Shown piece after piece: positions 33,310-38,270 of a stretch of 38,270 nucleotides of DNA; the first letter of the stretch is position 1, and each line of letters starts with the position of its first letter. The position numbers and the translations under genes were made by a program. This DNA is from Pirellulales bacterium (GTDB lineage: Bacteria > Planctomycetota > Planctomycetia > Pirellulales > Lacipirellulaceae): the NCBI GenBank assembly GCA_020847515.1, contig JADLBW010000007.1:1-38270 (forward strand), written 5' to 3'. The notes under the pieces are model-generated. The model saw only the letters and a list, made by a program, of their open reading frames with translations, was not told the origin of the DNA and made no database searches.

Positions 33310-33843
33310 TCACACGGCGACGGGCTCGGTCACGCGACGCAGCGAACCGTGGTCCCCGTTGGGTCGCCCGGCGCCGCGAACCAGGGCGATCCGCCCCGTG
33401 CGGGCCAGATCGACGATGCCGAAAGGACGCATCATGTCGATAAAGGCTTCGATCTTCTTTTCCTGGCCGGAGATCTCGATGATCACCTGATCGGTCGATA
33501 CGTCAACGACCTTGCCGCGGAAGATGCCGCAAAGCTCGATGATCTGGGCGCGGTGCTCGGGCGTGGCGCGGACCTTGATCAGCATCAAGTCGCGCTCGAC
33601 GAATTCCTGCGCGCTGACGTCCTCGACCCGCACGACGGTGACGATCTTCTCGAGCTGCTTGCGAACCTGCTCAAGCACGCTGTCATCGCCGACGACGACG
33701 AAGGTCATCCGCGAAAAGCTGGGGTCTTCGGTTTCGCCTACCGCGAGGCTGTCGATGTTGTAGCCGCGGGAGGCGAACATGCCGGCCACGTGGGCCAACA
33801 CGCCGGGAACGTTCTGCACGAGTGCCGAAAGGACGTGACGCAT
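33310..33843 (-). CDS. ilvN: acetolactate synthase small (regulatory) subunit
   Basis: A regulatory subunit that activates acetohydroxyacid synthase and gives valine feedback control; 177 residues from ATG 33843. The N-terminal ACT domain has RHVLSALVQNVPGVLAHVAG and then MFASRGYNIDSLAVGETED (1-39). The C-terminal domain follows (ERDLMLIKVRATPEHRAQII, FRGKVVDVSTDQVIIEISGQ). ATG 33843 has AGGA at 7 bases; an in-frame ATG at 33885 would add MIKGSIFGMFQDHH with no well-placed site. ilvC follows after 152 GC-rich bases, probably one unit. The catalytic subunit gene ilvB is not next to it: upstream lie repeats and the biotin pair in the opposite direction. Confidence 0.94.
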   Translation of the reverse strand: MRHVLSALVQNVPGVLAHVAGMFASRGYNIDSLAVGETEDPSFSRMTFVVVGDDSVLEQVRKQLEKIVTVVRVEDVSAQEFVERDLMLIKVRATPEHRAQIIELCGIFRGKVVDVSTDQVIIEISGQEKKIEAFIDMMRPFGIVDLARTGRIALVRGAGRPNGDHGSLRRVTEPVAV

Positions 33844-33967
33844 GTGGTGATCCTGGAACATGCCAAAAATCGAACCTTTAATCATACCTGGGCCCGTGAG
33901 GGGTCACAAGAAGTGAGAGAGGCGCCGCAATCTCCCCAATCTCCCCGACAAGGCCGATCAAATCCTT

Positions 33968-34098
33968 AAACTAGGGCTCGTCACGGCCGCGGAGGTTCGC
34001 CCGCGTGACCATGTTTTAGGGAAATCAACGCTTCCACACGGACACGGACGTGGACGTGGACGTGGACATGGGACCCCCTGCTGCACAATTGAAAAACC
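33968..34098 (+). repeat. repeat family B, copy 2, with GGACRT hexamer array
   Basis: Relative of 9511-9630 (shared features: CTAGG start, GGCC.CGGAGGT.CGCC, ATG.TTT..GGGAA, and a GGACGTGGACATGG end). It contains five consecutive hexamers at 34041-34070: GGACAC, three GGACGT and GGACAT. The other copy has two. The rest of the 33844-34292 gap holds family F copy 2 and a possible promoter. Confidence 0.65.
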
Positions 34099-34132
34099 GA
34101 TCGGCCCGTTACCTTTCTACCGCTAGGGGCGA

Positions 34133-34185
34133 GTGTCGTCATTCGCTCCGCGAAATGGCTTTCCGCTCGCGGAGCGAGCGGGCTA
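34133..34185 (+). repeat. palindromic repeat family F, copy 2
   Basis: The segment GTGTCGTCATTCGCTCCGCG..., then GCTCGCGGAGCGAGCGGGCTAC, corresponds to 8738-8787. Here CTCGCGGAGCGAGCG gives a clearer palindrome. Confidence 0.6.
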
Positions 34186-34253
34186 CGCTTGCTTAGGCAA
34201 ACTGGCCCATCGGCTTCCTACCCCGCCCGCTCACCCTCTCGCGGCCGCTCGGT

Positions 34254-34259
34254 TAAAAT
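34254..34259 (+). promoter_or_regulatory. possible -10 element of the biotin pair
   Basis: TAAAAT 34 bases before ATG 34293, in an otherwise GC-rich stretch. No clear -35 is seen. Confidence 0.3.
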
Positions 34260-34292
34260 CAGGGTTTTCCGCGATCCGGCAGAGCAAGGCAG

Positions 34293-34898
34293 ATGCGCAT
34301 ATCGTGGCTGGGCGGCTGGGCGATTTCCCCGGCGACGATCCTTGCGGCAGCCGCGCAGCGCTGGCCTGCGGCTGAGCACGTCGTCGTGACGCCAGGACCT
34401 CGCTGGGCCGAGGAGCTAGCGCGGCAATTGCAGCCGGGCGATCGGCTGGCGGCCTACTCCCTGGGCGCCTTTCTGTTGCTGCGGGCGAAGGCGCCGCCGT
34501 TGCCGCCGGAGCACATGACGCTGTTGGCGCCGTTTTTTGATCTGCGAAGGGAAGAGCAACTGGGCGGACGCGTCCAGCAGGGCCGCTTGCGCTACATGAT
34601 TCGCCGGCTCGCGCGCGACCCCCGCGCCGCCGTCGCCGAGTTCTACCAATCCGCAGCTCTCACAATCGAACCCCCCGCCGAGTTGCCCTACGCGCTCGAC
34701 GAGCTGGCCTGGGGCCTGGAGCAGCTTTACCAGCCTCCTGGCGAAGTGCGGCTTGCTGCATTCCGCCATGCGACGGCTCTGGCCGGGAGTCGCGACCCGC
34801 TCATCGACGCCCCGCAGCTTGGCCGGCAGTGGTCCCAGTTGCGCGTCATCGCCGGAGCGGACCACAACCTGTCGCCGTTATTGGACTTCGTAATATGA
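34293..34898 (+). CDS. BioG/BioH-like pimeloyl-ACP methyl ester esterase
   Basis: A 201-residue alpha/beta hydrolase, probably the esterase that releases the methyl group from pimeloyl-ACP methyl ester in biotin synthesis. Evidence: a compact alpha/beta hydrolase start MRISWLGGWAIS, a nucleophile elbow AAYSLGAFLLL (Ser56), a candidate acid in GSRDPLIDAP, and a late GADHNLSP with the likely catalytic His. The elbow begins with Ala where GxSxG would have Gly. Its stop codon overlaps the start of bioC (ATGA), so the two are translationally coupled. That linkage is the main support for the function. BioG and BioH cannot be separated with certainty from sequence alone, so no symbol is given. Confidence 0.72.
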   Translation: MRISWLGGWAISPATILAAAAQRWPAAEHVVVTPGPRWAEELARQLQPGDRLAAYSLGAFLLLRAKAPPLPPEHMTLLAPFFDLRREEQLGGRVQQGRLRYMIRRLARDPRAAVAEFYQSAALTIEPPAELPYALDELAWGLEQLYQPPGEVRLAAFRHATALAGSRDPLIDAPQLGRQWSQLRVIAGADHNLSPLLDFVI

Positions 34899-35623
34899 AC
34901 GCCCGATTCAACGAGCGGGCGGCAACCTATCGGCAAGCCGCGGTCGTACAGCGCCAGCTCGCCGACTGGCTGGCCGAGTGGCTCGAAGAGAAGCAAACGC
35001 TCCTCGGCAAATCGGCCATCGAACTCGGCGCCGGCGACGGCCTGTTTACCCAGCGGCTCGCCCCGCGGCTCGATCGAGTGACCGCGATCGACGCGGCCCC
35101 GCAGATGGTCAGCCGCGGGCGAGGGCGCGTGCCGCACGTCCAGTGGCGCGTCGGCGACGCGTGGAGGCTGGACGCCCCCGCGGTCGATCGCCTCTATTCT
35201 GCCAGCCTGCTGCAATGGCTGCCGCAGCCGGCGCAGGCGCTGCGGCGCTGGCGCCATCTCGTCAAGCCTCAGGGCCGCATGCTCCACGGCTTTTACACGG
35301 CCCCGACGCTCACTGAGTGGGCGGCAGCCGTCTCCGACTGCTCGCCTCTCGCGTGGCGGACGGCCGACCAATGGTCCGCCAGCTTTCGCGACGCTGGCTG
35401 GGATGTGCTGCGGAGCGAGTCCAGCACGCGGAACGTGCGGTTCGATTCCTCGCTCGATTTGTTACGCTTCTTCCACCGCACCGGGGCGGTGGCTCCGCGT
35501 GGCCTGGGAGCCGGATCGCTACGGCCGCTGCTTGACCAGTACGACCGCCAGTATGCATTGCCGCAGGGCGGCGTGCGAAGCACGTGGACCTTCTTTCGCA
35601 TTGAGGCCGCCCACGGCGGGTGA
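34895..35623 (+). CDS. bioC: malonyl-ACP O-methyltransferase
   Basis: A 242-residue SAM-dependent methyltransferase that caps malonyl-ACP to start pimelate synthesis for biotin. Near the N-terminus it has NARFNERAATYRQAAVVQRQ, the BioC-type lead. SAM motif I is AIELGAGDGLFTQRL (41-55), followed by VTAIDAAPQMVSRGRG. The typical YSASLLQWLPQPAQALRRW, with its QW pair, matches BioC. The rest (PQGRMLHGFYTAPTLTEW) agrees. ATG 34895 overlaps the preceding stop by four bases. The remaining biotin genes (bioF, A, D, B) are not in the window. Confidence 0.88.
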   Translation: MNARFNERAATYRQAAVVQRQLADWLAEWLEEKQTLLGKSAIELGAGDGLFTQRLAPRLDRVTAIDAAPQMVSRGRGRVPHVQWRVGDAWRLDAPAVDRLYSASLLQWLPQPAQALRRWRHLVKPQGRMLHGFYTAPTLTEWAAAVSDCSPLAWRTADQWSASFRDAGWDVLRSESSTRNVRFDSSLDLLRFFHRTGAVAPRGLGAGSLRPLLDQYDRQYALPQGGVRSTWTFFRIEAAHGG

Positions 35624-35753
35624 CTATCGCTCAGCGGCCCTCCGCACGCCCCTCTGCGTCATCCTGCGGGCGGAGGCGAATCGACTTGCACGCGCCCTCC
35701 AGACAATCGCGAATATAACGGCCGCCCTCCGCAGCCGCTTCGCAACCTCTGGT

Positions 35754-35957
35754 TCAAAAGACGACCACCTGGGTGCGCCGACCGCAGCGCGGGCAGTCGA
35801 TCGTATAGCGGGCTTCGCGCAGCACGTGCGCGGAGTCGGGCGACTCGTCGACCGGTTCGGCGGCATAGAGGTACTGAATGGAATGGACCAGCGCAAGCTC
35901 TCCGCAAGGCGCGCCATCGCCTCGTCGAGCGTCGCAGATGATCGTCGCCGATTGCAT
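35754..35957 (-). CDS. small zinc-ribbon-like protein B
   Basis: A 67-residue protein, a paralogue of the one at 36027-36218. Both share an (I/V)TI-C start, an (A/F)VH followed by an aromatic strand, a variable loop, HVL, and a final CPRCGxRTQ. Here the knuckles are Cys8...Cys18 and Cys55-x2-Cys58. The first pair is spaced by nine residues (CDARRGDGAPC) instead of two as in the paralogue, so it is a stretched or altered knuckle. GGAG 8 bases before ATG 35957 supports the start; a TTG at 35981 is also open. The function is unknown; it could bind zinc, nucleic acid or a partner protein. Confidence 0.65.
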   Translation of the reverse strand: MQSATIICDARRGDGAPCGELALVHSIQYLYAAEPVDESPDSAHVLREARYTIDCPRCGRRTQVVVF

Positions 35958-36026
35958 CAAAACTACTCCGCCATGGCGCAAACCTTACTCCGGGCAGCAA
36001 CTCGCATGCCGCGATGGTTCAAGTGA

Positions 36027-36218
36027 TCATCCCTCAGCAGCCATTTCAGTTTGCGTTCGCCAACCACAGCGGGGGCATTCCAGGTCCCGTTCGACCTCGA
36101 CGAGCACGTGTGCCTCGGCGGGCCGGCCCGGCTCTCCGGCGGCGCGGTACTTGTAGCGGACCTTGTGGACGAAGGCCAACCGGCCACAGATTTCGCAAGT
36201 GATTGTTACCGCGTCCAT
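36027..36218 (-). CDS. small zinc-ribbon-like protein A
   Basis: A 63-residue protein with two CxxC knuckles: Cys8/Cys11 (TCEICGRLAFVH) and Cys48/Cys51 (LECPRCGWRTQ), separated by about 37 residues, giving a zinc-ribbon layout. GGAG 8 bases before ATG 36218 fixes the start, although the frame is open upstream. It is followed, 69 bases downstream on the same strand, by its paralogue (35754-35957), so the two are probably one transcript produced by duplication. The next gene, carB, faces away. No family name is assigned. Confidence 0.7.
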   Translation of the reverse strand: MDAVTITCEICGRLAFVHKVRYKYRAAGEPGRPAEAHVLVEVERDLECPRCGWRTQTEMAAEG

Positions 36219-36286
36219 GAGGCGAGCTCCATGCGCGGCGTAAAACGCAAGCGACGTGCCAATTCCATCACCGGTATGTCGACCAC

Positions 36287-36316
36287 TTGTAGAACCACGA
36301 TCGACCGGGGTACGAT
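36287..36316 (+). promoter_or_regulatory. candidate carB promoter
   Basis: TTGTAG (36287-36292), 18 bases and TACGAT (36311-36316), about 130 bases before the carB GTG. Confidence 0.25.
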
Positions 36317-36445
36317 AGAGCGATTTTACTCGCATTACGGGGGTTAGCCGGGGCCCAGACGGTCCCCGCCGTCGCTGCTCTTTGACCGCGACCTGAGCCT
36401 CCTTGCCCGACTTCCCGCCCGCCTTTACCCGCCGCCAATATCGCC

Positions 36446-38270
36446 GTGCCCCGACGCAACGATCTCCACCGCATTCTGCTTATTGGTTCTGGCCCCATCG
36501 TCATCGGACAGGCCTGCGAATTCGATTATTCAGGCACGCAAGCCTGCAAGGCCCTGCGCGAGGAGGGCTACGAGGTCATCCTCATCAATTCCAATCCCGC
36601 GACGATCATGACCGACCCGGCGACGGCCGATCGCACCTACATCGAGCCCTTGACCTGGCAGATGGTCGAGAAGGTCATCGAAAAGGAGCGGCCCGATGCG
36701 CTCTTGCCGACGCTAGGCGGGCAGACGGCGCTGAATCTGGCCATGGATCTGGCCAGTCACGGCGTCCTGGAGAAGCACAACGTCGAGATGATCGGCGCCA
36801 ACGCCGACGTCATCGACAAGGCCGAGAGCCGCGAGCGGTTCAAGCAGGCGATGGAAAAGATCGGCCTGGAGGTCTGCCGCGGCAAGACCGTCACCTCCCT
36901 CGACCAGGCCCGCGAACTGATTGACCAGATCGGCCTTCCGGCGGTGGTGCGGCCCAGCTTCACGCTCGGCGGCAGCGGCTCTTCAATCGCCTATAACCGG
37001 CAGGAGTTCAATGAGCTGGTCCTCCGCGGGCTCGACATGTCGCCGGTCCGCCAAGTGCTGATCGAGGAATCGATCATCGGCTGGAAAGAGTACGAGATGG
37101 AGGTGATGCGCGACGCCGACGACAACGTCGTCATCATCTGCTCGATCGAAAACTTCGACCCCATGGGCGTCCACACCGGCGATTCGATCACCGTGGCCCC
37201 AGCGCAGACGCTCACCGACAAAGAGTATCAGCGGATGCGCGACGCGTCGCTGGCGGTAATCCGCGAGATCGGCGTCGAGACGGGCGGCTCGAACATCCAG
37301 TTCGCGATCGATCCCTCAAACGGCCGGATGATCGTCATCGAAATGAACCCGCGGGTCAGCCGCTCCAGCGCCTTGGCCTCCAAGGCGACCGGCTTTCCCA
37401 TTGCCAAGATCGCCGCCAAGCTCGCCGTCGGCTATCGCCTGCACGAGCTGCCCAACGACATCACCCGCGAAACGACCGCCTGCTTCGAGCCGTCGATCGA
37501 CTACGTGGTGACCAAGTGCCCCCGGTTCGCCTTCGAGAAATTCCCCGACGCCGACGACACGCTCACTACGCAGATGAAGAGCGTCGGCGAGACGATGGCC
37601 ATCGGCAGCACGTTCAAGGAGTCGTTCCAAAAAGCCCTTCGCGGCCTGGAGGTCGGCAGTTTCGGCTTCGGCTGCGACTCGAGCGACCTGTGGGGGACCG
37701 AAGAACAACCCGACCTGGCGGAAATCCGCGCCAAGCTTTCGCGCCCCGGCCCGCAGCGAGTCTGGTACCTCCGCTACGCCTTCAAGGCGGGAATGACGCT
37801 GGAAGAGGTGTTTGAGCTGACCCACATCGATTCGTGGTTCCTCGACAATCTGCTGGAGATAGTCGAGATGGAGGAGCAGCTCCGCACTTGCGGCGGCTGG
37901 GACGCCCTCGCGCCCGAGCAACTGCGGACGGCCAAGCGCTTCGGCTTCTCGGATCGGCAGCTAGCGACCATCTTCGGCGTGGACGATCTCGAAGTCCGCC
38001 AGCGGCGCCTCTCGCACGGCATCCGCGCCGTGTTCAAGAGCGTCGACACCTGCGCCGCGGAGTTCGAGGCCTACACGCCGTACTACTACTCGACCTACGA
38101 AGACGAGGACGAGGTTCCGCCCAAGCGCCGCGCGCATTCTTCCGGCGCCCTTCCCCTTGTGGGGAGGGCCGGGGAGAGGGGAACCGCCTCGACACGCGCG
38201 GCCGGGGCGAAATCCAGCGAGGGTGCGTCGCCCCTCCCAAACCCTCCCCATCAAGGGGAGGGGACCGGAG
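36446..38270 (+). CDS. carB: carbamoyl-phosphate synthase large subunit (partial, runs off the window)
   Basis: ATP-dependent synthesis of carbamoyl phosphate for pyrimidines and arginine, with CarA supplying ammonia. About 608 residues are present of the usual 1070 or so. It starts at GTG 36446 and reads [20 protein letters not shown] then [12 protein letters not shown], matching E. coli MPKRTDIKS...[15 protein letters not shown]. The first ATP-grasp half has [31 protein letters not shown] and [13 protein letters not shown] then [17 protein letters not shown]. The oligomerisation domain ends [20 protein letters not shown]. Right after this, from about residue 567, where the second half should begin within a few residues, a translated palindromic repeat occupies the remaining sequence ([15 protein letters not shown]...[11 protein letters not shown]). 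The reading frame stays open to the edge. Confidence 0.95.
   Translation, partial: MPRRNDLHRILLIGSGPIVIGQACEFDYSGTQACKALREEGYEVILINSNPATIMTDPATADRTYIEPLTWQMVEKVIEKERPDALLPTLGGQTALNLAMDLASHGVLEKHNVEMIGANADVIDKAESRERFKQAMEKIGLEVCRGKTVTSLDQARELIDQIGLPAVVRPSFTLGGSGSSIAYNRQEFNELVLRGLDMSPVRQVLIEESIIGWKEYEMEVMRDADDNVVIICSIENFDPMGVHTGDSITVAPAQTLTDKEYQRMRDASLAVIREIGVETGGSNIQFAIDPSNGRMIVIEMNPRVSRSSALASKATGFPIAKIAAKLAVGYRLHELPNDITRETTACFEPSIDYVVTKCPRFAFEKFPDADDTLTTQMKSVGETMAIGSTFKESFQKALRGLEVGSFGFGCDSSDLWGTEEQPDLAEIRAKLSRPGPQRVWYLRYAFKAGMTLEEVFELTHIDSWFLDNLLEIVEMEEQLRTCGGWDALAPEQLRTAKRFGFSDRQLATIFGVDDLEVRQRRLSHGIRAVFKSVDTCAAEFEAYTPYYYSTYEDEDEVPPKRRAHSSGALPLVGRAGERGTASTRAAGAKSSEGASPLPNPPHQGEGTG
38149..38264 (+). 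repeat. CCCTCC/GGGAGG palindrome family C inside carB
   Basis: The left arm CCCCTTGTGGGGAGGG (38153-38168) pairs with CCCTCCCCATCAAGGGG (38242-38258) with one extra base. The flanking GGGGAGAGGGG and CGCCCCTCCC extend the symmetry. It is read in frame within carB. Related pieces are at 15331-15367 and 20922-20954. Confidence 0.75.

Noticed and set aside
36403-36924. 173-codon plus-strand frame at the start of carB
   Set aside because: Out-of-frame shadow. The true carB frame begins with GTG 36446 and matches the family from the first residues.

Overview
This is a GC-rich bacterial chromosome segment that looks like a planctomycete, most likely of the order Pirellulales. The main evidence is a set of lineage-typical proteins: a 1109-residue SGNH / membrane-bound-dehydrogenase-type / HEAT / haem-binding protein, a DUF1080 (3-keto-disaccharide hydrolase) domain, two secreted proteins with dockerin repeats and PEP-CTERM tails, Tat-exported enzymes, and GyrA and CarB of planctomycete flavour. 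The order-level assignment is inference from gene content and was not tested phylogenetically.

Layout. 1-4250: gyrA (+), convergent with a secreted leishmanolysin-like metalloprotease (-), with a strong hairpin between them. 4500-9430: recQ (+), a cation diffusion facilitator (-), a membrane-anchored protein of unknown function and lemA (both +). 9430-12070: a repeat-rich gap, a secreted alpha/beta hydrolase and gluQ-type glutamyl-Q tRNA(Asp) synthetase. 12300-17100: a large M1 aminopeptidase (-), slyX (-), divergent pterin carbinolamine dehydratase, a glyoxalase-fold protein and a YbjQ-type protein. 17240-20500: a DEAD-box RNA helicase and a BaiN/HI0933-type flavoprotein, probably cotranscribed. 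21235-28305: a DUF1080-metallophosphatase fusion, overlapping tail to tail with a small membrane protein, then the 1109-residue protein and a divergent secreted phosphodiesterase-family enzyme. 28400-32030: Tat-exported superoxide dismutase, an unknown secreted protein, a dockerin/PEP-CTERM protein and a small GlsB/YeaQ-like membrane protein. 32150-33843: ilvN-ilvC (-). 34293-35623: a BioG/BioH-like esterase overlapping bioC, an early biotin-synthesis pair. 35754-36218: a tandem pair of tiny zinc-ribbon proteins. 36446-end: carB, cut by the window edge.

The most notable feature is a dense load of short palindromic repeats of several families, some lying inside genes and translated in frame. 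One family has six copies between 11034 and 20590. Each copy has exactly 21-bp arms around a 31-bp spacer, all six have the same orientation, and all lie among + strand genes. Two copies sit in tandem inside the DEAD-box helicase and one inside the flavoprotein. All three are read in the same frame, giving a recurrent peptide of the form GRDSFAT...VAKASRP. Unrelated repeats are likewise embedded in GyrA (last CTD blade) and CarB (between its two halves). This resembles the Rickettsia palindromic elements in behaviour, but I do not recognise the sequence as a described family.

No rRNA, tRNA, CRISPR array, transposase, integrase or prophage gene was seen. Most genes are housekeeping or typical secreted planctomycete proteins.
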